Assembly (NCBI GenBank): GCA_905339165.1
Contig: CAJPFH010000032.1
Location: 1-64,000, forward strand
Origin: Flavobacteriales bacterium
Lineage (GTDB): Bacteria > Bacteroidota > Bacteroidia > Flavobacteriales_E > Vicingaceae
Reading direction: 5' to 3'
DNA: 64,000 nucleotides
The stretch's first letter is position 1, and every line of letters starts with the position of its first letter. The position numbers and the translations under genes were made by a program. Positions 34,216-43,406 of this stretch are shown here, in pieces. Below the pieces are notes generated by a model. It saw nothing but the letters and a program-made list of their open reading frames with translations, made no database searches and was not told where the DNA came from.

Positions 34216-35307
34216 TTGAAAATACTTAGTATATACGATTTTTCGAACCTAACGCAAGCCATACACACTTGGCTTTCCGGAAAAATGTCGGTTGTTTCAA
34301 CGCAGGTAGTTGAAATGATTTTGGTGGGAACAGTTTTTCTATTGTTTTTTGCTGTGTTAGGTTTAGTGCTGGTGTATGCCGAAAGAAAAGTGTGTGCCAT
34401 AATACAAGTTCGCTTGGGCCCTATGAGAGTGGGAAAATGGGGTACTGCACAAACCCTGGCCGATTTTATAAAATTAGTGTTTAAAGAGCCATTAATTACC
34501 CGCGATGCCGATAAGTTTTTATTTAATCTAGCTCCGTTTATAATTATCATTGCATCATTTATGGCCGTAGCTGTAATGCCTTTTGCAAAAGGTTTACAGG
34601 CAATGGATTTTGATATAGGATTATTTTACATATCAGCCGTATCGTCTATTGGCGTTACCAGTATTCTGATAGCCGGTTGGGCTAGTAACAGCAAATACTC
34701 ACTGATTGGAGCTATACGCAGTGGTGCTCAAATTTTAAGTTACGAACTTTCGGCAGGCTTATCCCTGCTCACTATTGTTATTTTAACAGGAAGTTTACAA
34801 CTTTCCGAAATTGTAGAAAGCCAGGCCGATGGCTGGTGGATATGGAAAGGGCATGTTTCTTCAATTATTGCTTTTGTTATTTTTATTATTGCAGGAACAG
34901 CCGAAACCAATCGTGGTCCTTTTGATATGGCCGAAGCCGAATCTGAATTAACGGCAGGTTTTCACACCGAGTATTCGGGAATTAAATTTGCCTTTTTCTT
35001 TTTAGCCGAATATGTAAATATGTTCATTATAGCAGCTATTGGAGCTACTGTATTTTTTGGCGGATGGATGCCATTACATGTTGGAAATTTTGAAGCATTC
35101 AACAACATCATGGATTACATTCCTTCGGTGGTTTGGTTCTTTATGAAAGTATCGGCTATCATCTTTTTAATGATGTGGTTTCGTTGGACTTTTCCTCGTT
35201 TGCGGATTGACCAATTACTCACTTTAGAATGGAAATATTTATTGCCACTAAGTTTAATGAATATTTTATTAATGGCATTTTTATCACTTATGGGTTGGCA
35301 TTTTTAA
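34216..35307 (+). CDS. nuoH: NADH-quinone oxidoreductase subunit H
   Basis: About 363 residues with eight helices. Motifs are [20 protein letters not shown] near residue 55 and [30 protein letters not shown] near 235, the latter with the acidic residues of the E-channel. The start is probably the TTG at 34216; the next in-frame ATG would remove 23 residues that still look family-like. It follows nuoD by 10 bp. NuoH connects the hydrophilic arm to the proton-pumping membrane arm. Confidence 0.93.
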   Translation: MKILSIYDFSNLTQAIHTWLSGKMSVVSTQVVEMILVGTVFLLFFAVLGLVLVYAERKVCAIIQVRLGPMRVGKWGTAQTLADFIKLVFKEPLITRDADKFLFNLAPFIIIIASFMAVAVMPFAKGLQAMDFDIGLFYISAVSSIGVTSILIAGWASNSKYSLIGAIRSGAQILSYELSAGLSLLTIVILTGSLQLSEIVESQADGWWIWKGHVSSIIAFVIFIIAGTAETNRGPFDMAEAESELTAGFHTEYSGIKFAFFFLAEYVNMFIIAAIGATVFFGGWMPLHVGNFEAFNNIMDYIPSVVWFFMKVSAIIFLMMWFRWTFPRLRIDQLLTLEWKYLLPLSLMNILLMAFLSLMGWHF

Positions 35308-35316
35308 ATAAAAAAC

Positions 35317-35799
35317 ATGAATGAAGTAACCGAATATTTCAGCGATATTTTTAAGGGAGTTCGCTCTCTTCTAAAAGGTATGTCTGTTACCGGGTATTAC
35401 TTTCTTCATCCCAAAGAAATTATTACCCAACAATACCCCGAAAACCGAGATGTATTAAAAGTTCCGGAACGCTTCAGAGGAGAGTTGGTAATGCCTCATA
35501 CCGCAGATAATCAACATCGTTGTACGGGCTGTTCGGCTTGCCAGTTAGCTTGTCCAAATGGTTCTATTATTATAGTTAGCGACCGTATTGAAACCCCAGA
35601 GGGGAAAAAGAAAAAAATTATAGATAAACACGTGTACAATTTAGCCATGTGTACTTTTTGCAATTTGTGCGTACGAGCTTGCCCTACCGATGCCATAGTA
35701 ATGTCGAATGATTTTGAGCATGCTACCTACGACCGAGGAGACCTAATAAAAATATTAAACCAACCGGGTTCTAAAGTATTGGAAGGAATAGAAGAATGA
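35317..35799 (+). CDS. nuoI: NADH-quinone oxidoreductase subunit I (ferredoxin-type)
   Basis: 160 residues with two [4Fe-4S] motifs, CTGCSACQLACP (near residue 69) and CTFCNLCVRACP (near residue 109), clusters N6a and N6b. In a complex without the NADH module, these clusters are the likely entry point for electrons from a docked ferredoxin. The N-terminal amphipathic region is normal for the family. The gene overlaps nuoJ by 4 bp. Confidence 0.95.
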   Translation: MNEVTEYFSDIFKGVRSLLKGMSVTGYYFLHPKEIITQQYPENRDVLKVPERFRGELVMPHTADNQHRCTGCSACQLACPNGSIIIVSDRIETPEGKKKKIIDKHVYNLAMCTFCNLCVRACPTDAIVMSNDFEHATYDRGDLIKILNQPGSKVLEGIEE

Positions 35800-36311
35800 G
35801 TGTAACACTTTTTTACATAACTGCTGTTGCTATTTTATTATTTGCAATTCTCTCGGTAACCACACGGAGAATATTGCGGGCTGCGGTTTATTTACTTTTT
35901 GTACTCATCGGAACTGCGGCTATTTATTTTTTACTTAGATATAACTTCCTAGCGGCCTTACAGCTTACTCTTTATGCCGGAGGAATTATTGTCCTCATTA
36001 TCTTCTCAATCATGCTTACCAGTCAAATGAACAATCAATTAGAAAAACCGAACGATTTACAAGTCGTATTGGCAAGTATAACTTCAGTGGTTGGAGTAGG
36101 GTTAGTACTATTTGTAATTTTAAATCACAGTACCTTTATAACACAGTATTCCGAAAAAATATACCATGTTAAAGAAGTGGCATTGAGTTTAATCAGTTAT
36201 CAAAAAAACGGATATGCTCTGCCTTTCGAAGTCATTAGTGTATTATTATTAGCAGCTATGGTGGCCGCTATTATAATGGCTAAACGCGAACTAAAAAATA
36301 AAGAACAATGA
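35796..36311 (+). CDS. nuoJ: NADH-quinone oxidoreductase subunit J
   Basis: 171 residues with five helices. The conserved segment QLTLYAGGIIVLIIFSIML in helix 3 has the pi-bulge-forming YAGG typical of NuoJ. The start overlaps the nuoI stop and its own stop overlaps the nuoK start (ATGA), giving strong translational coupling. The subunit takes part in coupling quinone chemistry to proton movement. Confidence 0.93.
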   Translation: MSVTLFYITAVAILLFAILSVTTRRILRAAVYLLFVLIGTAAIYFLLRYNFLAALQLTLYAGGIIVLIIFSIMLTSQMNNQLEKPNDLQVVLASITSVVGVGLVLFVILNHSTFITQYSEKIYHVKEVALSLISYQKNGYALPFEVISVLLLAAMVAAIIMAKRELKNKEQ

Positions 36312-36625
36312 TACAGGGAGTGCCATTACAACATATACTTCTGCTAACCACATTGCTTTTTTTTATTGGAGTATATGGGTTTTTTACACGCAAAAATTTA
36401 TTTACCATGCTCATGTCGGTAGAGTTAATGCTGAATGCCGTGGCTATAAATTTTGTAGTATTCAATGCTTATTTGTTTCCTGAAAATTTACAAGGGCATT
36501 TTTTTACAATCTTTATTGTTAGTATAGCTGCTGCAGAAGCTGCCGTGGCCATTGCAATTATAGTAAATGTATATAGAAACATTCGCACGGTAAATGCAGA
36601 GCGAATAAACGAAATGAAGCACTAA
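36308..36625 (+). CDS. nuoK: NADH-quinone oxidoreductase subunit K
   Basis: 105 residues with three helices. The family motif MLMSVELMLNAVAINFV has the conserved Glu in helix 2, and AAAEAAVAIAIIVN has the second Glu in helix 3. Both are proton-path residues. The start ATGA overlaps the nuoJ stop, and nuoL begins 3 bp after the nuoK stop. Confidence 0.95.
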   Translation: MIQGVPLQHILLLTTLLFFIGVYGFFTRKNLFTMLMSVELMLNAVAINFVVFNAYLFPENLQGHFFTIFIVSIAAAEAAVAIAIIVNVYRNIRTVNAERINEMKH

Positions 36626-36628
36626 CGT

Positions 36629-38554
36629 ATGGAAAACTGGAGCTACATCATTTGGATTTTAATTATACCCTTTCTTTCTTTTCTTTTTGCTGCATTGCCC
36701 GGTACTAAATTAAAATCGTCTGTGTCGGGTTTGGTGGGTATTGCCTCTATATTATCGGTAGCTATTCTATCGTATATCACTGCATATTCTTACTTTTTTG
36801 TTTCAGGAAAAACAGATGGGGTGTTTCAAAAAATAATTGCATTCAATTATGTATGGGTGCGTTTTTCTGAAATATTGCAGATAGATATAGGAGGTTTGTT
36901 AGATCCTATTTCGGTTATGATGTTAGTAGTTATTTCTACCATTTCCTTAATGGTGCACATTTATAGTTGGAGTTACATGCACGGAGAGACGGGTTTTGCC
37001 CGATATTACGCTTTCCTCTCTTTATTTACCTTTTCAATGCTGGGATTAGTACTTGCAACTAACATATTTCAAATGTATATTTTTTGGGAATTAGTTGGAG
37101 TATCTTCCTTTTTGCTCATTGGATTTTATTACGAAAAACCTTCTGCCATTGCGGCCTCCAAAAAAGCATTTATTGTAACACGCTTTGCCGATTTTGGTTT
37201 TCTGCTAGGTATATTACTGCTTGCATATTATACAAACACATTCGATTTTATAACCTTAACCGATACTAATGGTGCTCTGATTACTAGTCCTGTAGCGGCA
37301 ACCTTTATGGGAGCATCGGTTTTAACGTGGGCTATGGGATTAATTTTTATTGGCGGAGCAGGTAAATCGGCTATGTTTCCGCTGCACATTTGGTTGCCCG
37401 ATGCAATGGAGGGGCCAACCCCCGTTTCGGCTTTAATACATGCTGCTACCATGGTGGTAGCCGGTGTGTATCTTGTGGCCCGAATGTTTCCGGTGTACTT
37501 AATGGTGGCTCCCGATGCCTTGGAAATAGTAGCTTATACAGGAGGGTTTACGGCCTTGTTTGCAGCTGTTATTGCATGTACACAGCACGATATTAAAAGA
37601 ATTTTAGCATTTTCTACTATGTCGCAAATAGGATACATGATGCTGGCACTAGGAGTTTCTGGTTATGGAGGCGAAAAAGGATTGGGATACATGGCTTCCA
37701 TGTTCCATTTATTTACACACGCCATGTTTAAAGCCCTGTTATTTTTAGGAGCAGGGTCGGTTATACACGCTGTTCACTCCAATCTAATCGGAGATATGGG
37801 TAATCTTAAAAAATACATGCCCATTACTCACATCACTTTTCTAATTGCCTGTTTAGCCATTGCCGGCATACCACCGTTTGCAGGTTTTTTTAGTAAAGAC
37901 GAAATTTTGGTTGCCGCATTTGAACATGATAAATTACTTTTTTCAATAGCCTTTTTTGTTGCCGGATTAACCGCTTTTTATATGTTTCGCTTGTACTTTC
38001 GTGTATTTTGGGGTAAGAAGCAAGCATATCATCATGCTCCTCACGAGTCGCCATTGATTATGATTTTACCTCTTATTCTTCTTGCGGCAGCCTCTTGTTT
38101 AACAGGCTTCATTCCATTCGGCAAATTTGTTTCTTCAGACGGCAAGGAATTGCTTGTGCATACACACTGGAACATTGCGTTGCCGGCAATTGGATTTGCA
38201 TTAACCGGAATTTTTACAGCAATGGCTTTTTACAGAAAAGAAACAAATGCCTCTAAAGACATCACTAACGCTTTAGGGGCTGTTTATAAATGGGCATATA
38301 AGAAATTCTATTTAGATGAGGTATATTTGTTTGTTACCAAAAATATTATTTTTAACGGCATATCGAAAAGTATTGCATGGTTCGATAAAAACATCATTGA
38401 CGCCTCGATGGATGGTATGGCTTTAGTTACAAATTATTTTTCAGATAAAATAAAAGGGGCACAATCAGGTAGTGTGCAGCAATATACATGGTGGTATATG
38501 GTAGGGTCTATAGGTATTGCAGTTTTTGTTTTATATTTTTTAATGATTAGATAA
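36629..38554 (+). CDS. nuoL: NADH-quinone oxidoreductase subunit L
   Basis: 641 residues, an antiporter-like proton-pumping subunit. Helical motifs include YIFWELVGVSSFLLIGFYYEK (the conserved Glu), HIWLPDAMEGPTPVSALIHAATMV and FSTMSQIGYMMLALG (Lys/His region). The long lateral helix and final helix lie in the last 110 residues, as in other NuoL. It is one of three such pumps in the operon. Confidence 0.96.
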   Translation: MENWSYIIWILIIPFLSFLFAALPGTKLKSSVSGLVGIASILSVAILSYITAYSYFFVSGKTDGVFQKIIAFNYVWVRFSEILQIDIGGLLDPISVMMLVVISTISLMVHIYSWSYMHGETGFARYYAFLSLFTFSMLGLVLATNIFQMYIFWELVGVSSFLLIGFYYEKPSAIAASKKAFIVTRFADFGFLLGILLLAYYTNTFDFITLTDTNGALITSPVAATFMGASVLTWAMGLIFIGGAGKSAMFPLHIWLPDAMEGPTPVSALIHAATMVVAGVYLVARMFPVYLMVAPDALEIVAYTGGFTALFAAVIACTQHDIKRILAFSTMSQIGYMMLALGVSGYGGEKGLGYMASMFHLFTHAMFKALLFLGAGSVIHAVHSNLIGDMGNLKKYMPITHITFLIACLAIAGIPPFAGFFSKDEILVAAFEHDKLLFSIAFFVAGLTAFYMFRLYFRVFWGKKQAYHHAPHESPLIMILPLILLAAASCLTGFIPFGKFVSSDGKELLVHTHWNIALPAIGFALTGIFTAMAFYRKETNASKDITNALGAVYKWAYKKFYLDEVYLFVTKNIIFNGISKSIAWFDKNIIDASMDGMALVTNYFSDKIKGAQSGSVQQYTWWYMVGSIGIAVFVLYFLMIR

Positions 38555-38564
38555 ATAGTTAAGT

Positions 38565-40064
38565 ATGGATATTTTAAGTCTGCTTGTAATCATTCCAATT
38601 CTCACAATAATTGGAATTGTGTTTTGTCAAACGCAAAAGCAGACAAGAATTATTGCCGCCATTGGAATGAGCATACAACTCCTTCAGTCTTTATATGTAG
38701 TATGGGCATACCTAAAGGAAAGATCTTTAGGTAATACAGCCGAAATGGTTTTTACAAGGGACTATACATGGTTTGAAACATGGAATATACATTATGCTAT
38801 TGGCATAGACGGTATTTCGGCAGCAATGATTGCTCTTACCGGTGTTGTTATTTTTACAGGAATTTTTGCTTCTTGGAATGTAAAAGATTTATCGAAAGAG
38901 TTTTTTATTTCTCTCATTCTACTTTCAATGGGAGTTTTTGGATTCTTTATTTCATTAGATTTATTTACCATGTTTCTGTTTTACGAAATAGCTGTTATTC
39001 CTATGTATCTGCTCATAGGAATATGGGGTTCTGGAAAAAAAGAATACTCCGCCATGAAACTAACCTTAATGCTGATGGGAGGCTCGGCATTGCTTTTGGT
39101 TGGATTGTTGGGTATATACTTTCATTCGGCACCCGGTGGCGGACCTCTCACGTTTAATATTCTAGAAATTTCTAAAATCGATATTCCCGTTAATGTTCAA
39201 TTGTTTTTATTCCCCTTTACCTTTATAGGTTTCGGAGTATTAGGGGCATTATTTCCTTTTCACACATGGTCGCCAGACGGGCACGCTTCAGCCCCAACAG
39301 CCGTATCCATGTTGCATGCCGGAGTACTAATGAAATTAGGCGGATACGGATGTTTGCGAATAGCTACCTTTTTGTTACCCGATGCTGCTACCGAACTAAG
39401 TACCATATTTATTTTTATGACCGGAACCAGCGTAATTTACGGAGCATTAGGAGCCATTATGCAAACGGATTTAAAATATATAAATGCCTATTCTTCGGTA
39501 AGCCACTGCGGTTTAGTTTTATTTGCAGTTTTAATGCTCAATAAAACGGCATTTAACGGGGCTGTTTTACAAATGCTCTCGCATGGTTTAATGACCGCCC
39601 TTTTCTTTGCCTTAATAGGAATGATTTACGGAAGAACGCACACACGCGATGTTTATAAAATGGGGGGCTTAATGAAAATTCTCCCTTTCCTCTCTGTTTG
39701 CTACGTAATTGCCGGTTTGGCTTCGCTAGGGTTGCCCGGATTAAGTGGGTTTGTAGCCGAAATGACCATTTTTGTTGGAGCATTTCAAAACGAAAGTTTA
39801 TTTCATAGAATATTTACCATTTTAGCTATTTCATCCATAGTAGTAACGGCTGTTTATATATTACGAGTGGTAGGTCTACTTTTACTGGGTCCTGTAAAAA
39901 ACAAAGAATACCTCAGTTTGAAAGACGCTGAATGGCATGAAAAATTGACGGGAGTAGTTTTAATTATTGCTATTGCCATTATTGGTATGGCTCCGCTTTG
40001 GCTTTCGGATATGATTATGGACAGCTTAGAACCAATTATGCAAAAGTTAACATCAATAAAATAG
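38565..40064 (+). CDS. nuoM: NADH-quinone oxidoreductase subunit M
   Basis: 499 residues with about 14 helices. The segments FLFYEIAVIPMYLLIGIWG (conserved Glu), FPFHTWSPDGHASAPTAVSMLHAGVLMKLGGYG and NAYSSVSHCGLVLFA are typical of NuoM. It starts 10 bp after nuoL. It forms the second antiporter-like module of the membrane arm. Confidence 0.95.
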   Translation: MDILSLLVIIPILTIIGIVFCQTQKQTRIIAAIGMSIQLLQSLYVVWAYLKERSLGNTAEMVFTRDYTWFETWNIHYAIGIDGISAAMIALTGVVIFTGIFASWNVKDLSKEFFISLILLSMGVFGFFISLDLFTMFLFYEIAVIPMYLLIGIWGSGKKEYSAMKLTLMLMGGSALLLVGLLGIYFHSAPGGGPLTFNILEISKIDIPVNVQLFLFPFTFIGFGVLGALFPFHTWSPDGHASAPTAVSMLHAGVLMKLGGYGCLRIATFLLPDAATELSTIFIFMTGTSVIYGALGAIMQTDLKYINAYSSVSHCGLVLFAVLMLNKTAFNGAVLQMLSHGLMTALFFALIGMIYGRTHTRDVYKMGGLMKILPFLSVCYVIAGLASLGLPGLSGFVAEMTIFVGAFQNESLFHRIFTILAISSIVVTAVYILRVVGLLLLGPVKNKEYLSLKDAEWHEKLTGVVLIIAIAIIGMAPLWLSDMIMDSLEPIMQKLTSIK

Positions 40065-40074
40065 TGCAACAGAC

Positions 40075-41490
40075 ATGAATATTACCGACTTTTTGCTAAT
40101 GCGACACGAATTGCTGCTCACAGCAATGGTATTGATTATGCTGTTGATTCAAATTTTTACTTCGAATGATTACAACGCTTCTTATTTTGCAATGGCCTTG
40201 TTTTTTATTATAACGGTGTTTGGCTTTGCGCCTTCTGAAAAAGGAGAAATTTTTGGAAATATGTACATCACCGATTCGCTTCGTGTTTTAATGAAAAACA
40301 TTTTAAACATAGGTGTTCTTATTGTCCTTTTTCAATCAGGCGAATGGATATCGAAACCTCATAACGAAGGCAAGAGATATGAGTTTTATTTAATTCTAAT
40401 CAGTACTCTTATTGGCATGAATTTTATGATTTCGGCCGGAGATTTTCTGATGTTTTATTTAGGATTGGAAATTGCTTCTATACCACTTGCAGCGCTAGCG
40501 GCATACGATAAGTATCGCACTAAATCATCGGAAGCAGGTATTAAGATGATTTTATCTGCTGCATTTTCATCAGCAGTGATGTTGTTTGGTATTTCCTTAT
40601 TGTACGGAACCTGCGGCACACTGTACTTTAGTGAAATATCACCACAGATAAACGGAAATATATTGCAAATACTCGCATTCGTTTTCTTTATTTCAGGTCT
40701 TGCCTTTAAAATTTCTTTAGTACCGTTTCATTTTTGGACACCCGATGTTTACGAAGGAGCACCCACTACCGTTACCTCTTATTATTCTGTAATTTCTAAA
40801 GGAGCAGCCGTTTTTATATTTATCATTTTATTATTTACCGTATTTAAAAATTTGATTTCGCAATGGCAACCCATCATTTATATGCTGGCTGTTTTAACCA
40901 TGAGTATTGGAAATCTTTTTGCTCTTAGGCAACAAAACCTAAAAAGATTTTTGGCATTCTCATCAATTGCACAAGCCGGTTTTATTTTATTAGGAATTAT
41001 TGGGGCAGAACAAACCGGAATGGCATCGGTAGTGTATTTTGTGTTAATTTATATTTTCTCCAATTTGGCAGCATTTGGAGTAGTATCTGTTGTTTCTGAA
41101 AAAACCAGTAAAGAAGCCATAGAAGATTATAATGGTTTTTACCGAACCAATCCCAAGCTGAGTTTAGTGCTTATGTTGGGATTATTTTCGTTGGCCGGTA
41201 TTCCTCCGGTAGCCGGATTTTTCGGAAAATTTTTCTTATTCTCATCTGTTGCCTCAGCAGGTTATTATTGGTTGTTATTTATAGCAGCCATTAATGCAAC
41301 CGTTTCGCTATATTATTATTTACTTCCTGTGAAAGCAATGTTTATAAATAAAAATGATACACCGATAGAATATATCCAGTCGAACCCTACGGCTAAAACG
41401 GCACTTATTATTTGTGTAGTGGGGCTACTGCTTACAGGCTTTGCTGGTGTATTATTCGATTATATCACATCACTAAGTTTTGGAATATAA
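40075..41490 (+). CDS. nuoN: NADH-quinone oxidoreductase subunit N
   Basis: 471 residues with about 14 helices. The conserved Glu is in FYLGLEIASIPLAALAAY, the lysine region follows, and HFWTPDVYEGAPTTVTSYYSVISKGAAV is in the middle helix. FLAFSSIAQAGF and GIPPVAGFFGKFFLF are further family segments. It completes the 11-subunit set A-D and H-N. It ends 1 bp before the small unknown gene that follows. Confidence 0.95.
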   Translation: MNITDFLLMRHELLLTAMVLIMLLIQIFTSNDYNASYFAMALFFIITVFGFAPSEKGEIFGNMYITDSLRVLMKNILNIGVLIVLFQSGEWISKPHNEGKRYEFYLILISTLIGMNFMISAGDFLMFYLGLEIASIPLAALAAYDKYRTKSSEAGIKMILSAAFSSAVMLFGISLLYGTCGTLYFSEISPQINGNILQILAFVFFISGLAFKISLVPFHFWTPDVYEGAPTTVTSYYSVISKGAAVFIFIILLFTVFKNLISQWQPIIYMLAVLTMSIGNLFALRQQNLKRFLAFSSIAQAGFILLGIIGAEQTGMASVVYFVLIYIFSNLAAFGVVSVVSEKTSKEAIEDYNGFYRTNPKLSLVLMLGLFSLAGIPPVAGFFGKFFLFSSVASAGYYWLLFIAAINATVSLYYYLLPVKAMFINKNDTPIEYIQSNPTAKTALIICVVGLLLTGFAGVLFDYITSLSFGI

Positions 41491-41491
41491 A

Positions 41492-41809
41492 ATGGAAGCC
41501 ATTAGCGGAAAACATAGCGTAGAAGAAATTAGCGGAATTCGTTGTTCTGTAATCGATAAATTGGCAAGTACCCAACGTGCTAGCTTTTTAAAAAACATAT
41601 TAGAATACAACGGATATACAGTTTTATCGGAAGAGAATGCACGTAAACCAAAAGATCCGGAAGACGCCCCTCTTACATTTAAAGTAGGCGTTACCGATGT
41701 TACTTTTATGCTTCCTATAGCCTTATATTTTCGTAAACTAAAAATACCAATGGGTAATAAATTGGCCGATGAAATTTACTGGTTGCAACAATTAAACTCA
41801 ACTAAATAA
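41492..41809 (+). CDS. Small conserved-looking protein between nuoN and ferredoxin (unknown)
   Basis: 105 residues from ATG 41492, 1 bp behind nuoN and 21 bp ahead of the ferredoxin gene, so certainly in the operon. No signal peptide, membrane helix or cysteine cluster (a single Cys near residue 17). It looks like a small alpha/beta protein: ISGIRCSVIDKLASTQRASFL, then a basic ARKPKDPED loop, then VGVTDVTFMLPIALYFRKL. I do not recognise a family. Its place suggests a ferredoxin-docking or assembly role for the NADH-module-free complex I, but this is only positional inference. Confidence 0.7.
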   Translation: MEAISGKHSVEEISGIRCSVIDKLASTQRASFLKNILEYNGYTVLSEENARKPKDPEDAPLTFKVGVTDVTFMLPIALYFRKLKIPMGNKLADEIYWLQQLNSTK

Positions 41810-41830
41810 TAACCTAAAAAAAGAAAAATT

Positions 41831-42178
41831 ATGGCACTAACTATTACAGAAGATTGTATTAACTGCGGGGCATGCGAACCGGTTTGCCCAAACAATGCAA
41901 TATACGAAGGTGGAGCAGCATGGCGTTTTTCCGACAAAACCAATTTGTCAGGAAGTGTTTCAACTCCTAACGGCAACTCCTTTGATGCTGATGCGGAACA
42001 AAATGCAGTAAGCGATGACTTTTATTTTATTGTTACCGATAAATGTACCGAGTGCAAAGGCTTTCATGATGAGCCGCAATGTGTTTCGGAATGCCCGGTA
42101 GATTGTATTATCGTAGATGAAAACAATAAAGAAGACGAAACCCAACTGCTTGCTAAAAAATCTTGGATGCACGGATAA
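41831..42178 (+). CDS. 2[4Fe-4S] ferredoxin (Alvin-type)
   Basis: 115 residues with two cluster motifs: CINCGACEPVCPNNAI (C-x2-C-x2-C-x3-C) at residues 9-24, and CTECKGFHDEPQCVSECPVD (C-x2-C-x8-C-x3-C) near residue 76, the long-loop motif of the Allochromatium-type ferredoxins. Between the clusters is an acidic insertion of about 45 residues (SGSVSTPNGNSFDADAEQN) that is longer than usual. As the last gene of the complex I operon, opposite korAB, it is the likely carrier that moves electrons from KorAB to complex I. Confidence 0.93.
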   Translation: MALTITEDCINCGACEPVCPNNAIYEGGAAWRFSDKTNLSGSVSTPNGNSFDADAEQNAVSDDFYFIVTDKCTECKGFHDEPQCVSECPVDCIIVDENNKEDETQLLAKKSWMHG

Positions 42179-42205
42179 ATCCTGCTATTTATTCATAAGT
42201 AGAAT

Positions 42206-42240
42206 AAAAATACCAATTGGAAACAGTTGGTATTTTTGTT
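42206..42240 (+). terminator. Terminator of the nuo-ferredoxin operon
   Basis: An A-T rich stem, AAAAATACCAA with TTGGTATTTTT (42206-42216 with 42227-42237), is extended inward by a G-T pair. A T-run follows on the plus strand. It lies 28 bp after the ferredoxin stop. Confidence 0.8.
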
Positions 42241-42331
42241 TTATTCTATTCAGTTTGGAAAACCCCTACTATTTTTTAGGTTTTGATATGCTCAACTTAT
42301 ACAGTATAAAATTGAATGGCAGGCTAACTTT

Positions 42332-43354
42332 TTAGTGAGGCAAGGACGATATAATTTTATAGGCATTCTTAATCATTTCTTCGTTTACGTTCAAATGTGT
42401 AACCATGCGAACTTGTTGTGGTCCAAATGCAATTGCTTTTATATTTTTACTGGCTAATAATTGCAGATGTTTTTGCAGATGAATTTCTTTTTTTAGAGTA
42501 TAAACTACAATATTTGTTTCAACCGGCCACACCTTTTCTACCCATTTTGTTTGTTCTAATGCGTTTCCTAATTGTTTAGCAAGGCGATGATCTTCTTTTA
42601 AACGAACAATGTTGTTTTCCAAGGCGTAAATACCTGCCGCAGCCAAATACCCTGCTTGTCGCATACCGCCTCCTAACACTTTACGGATTCTGCGGGCTCT
42701 TTTAATCAGCTCTTTGTTCGACAAAAGAACAGAACCTACAGGGGCTCCAAGTCCTTTAGATAAACAAACCGAAAGGGTGTCGAAGCAATTTCCCCATTCA
42801 GAAGGGGGTTCTTCGGTTTCGGTTAATGCATTAAAAATTCGTGCACCATCTAAGTGCATATGTAATCCGTATTCGTGGCAAACCCTTGCCATTTCTTTAA
42901 TATTTTCTAAGTGATAGTAGCTTCCTCCACCTTTATTGCAGGTATTTTCAATGCAAAGCAATTGTGTTTTCGGAAAATGCACATCATCTGGATTAACATT
43001 TTCAAGCAGTTGTTGGGCCGATATTCTTCCTCTGTTACCCTCAATTAGTTTGGCTGAAATACCTGAGTTGAAACTTGCTCCACCTCCTTCGTAGTTGTAT
43101 ACATGAGCAAATCGTTCACATATCATTTCTCCGGGTGAATGACTTAAAATTTTTATGGCTATTTGATTGCTCATAGTCCCTGAAGGACAAAATAAACCGG
43201 CTTCTTTGCCAAATAATTTTGCACATTTTTGTTCTAATGCGGCTACTGTTTCATCTTCTTCAAACACATCATCACCCACCTTGGCATTGAGCATAGCATT
43301 GAGCATGCCTTGTGTAGGCTGTGTTACCGTGTCGCTTCTAAGGTCTATGTACAT
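42332..43354 (-). CDS. ltaE: Low-specificity L-threonine aldolase
   Basis: 340 residues, a fold-type I PLP enzyme. It opens with YIDLRSDTVTQPT, typical of the GLY1/LtaE family, and has GDDVFEEDETV. Asp and His sites are in HMHLDGARIFNA, and the PLP-binding lysine is in VCLSKGLGAPVGS. It splits L-threonine and related 3-hydroxy amino acids into glycine and an aldehyde. It has its own promoter region of about 50 bp shared with the divergent outer-membrane protein gene, where only an imperfect -7 element (TACCTTTA) is visible. Confidence 0.94.
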   Translation of the reverse strand: MYIDLRSDTVTQPTQGMLNAMLNAKVGDDVFEEDETVAALEQKCAKLFGKEAGLFCPSGTMSNQIAIKILSHSPGEMICERFAHVYNYEGGGASFNSGISAKLIEGNRGRISAQQLLENVNPDDVHFPKTQLLCIENTCNKGGGSYYHLENIKEMARVCHEYGLHMHLDGARIFNALTETEEPPSEWGNCFDTLSVCLSKGLGAPVGSVLLSNKELIKRARRIRKVLGGGMRQAGYLAAAGIYALENNIVRLKEDHRLAKQLGNALEQTKWVEKVWPVETNIVVYTLKKEIHLQKHLQLLASKNIKAIAFGPQQVRMVTHLNVNEEMIKNAYKIISSLPH

Positions 43355-43406
43355 AAGTAAATTCTATTTATTATTTTTACAGAGTGTTAAAGGTAAATAA
43401 AAAGCA

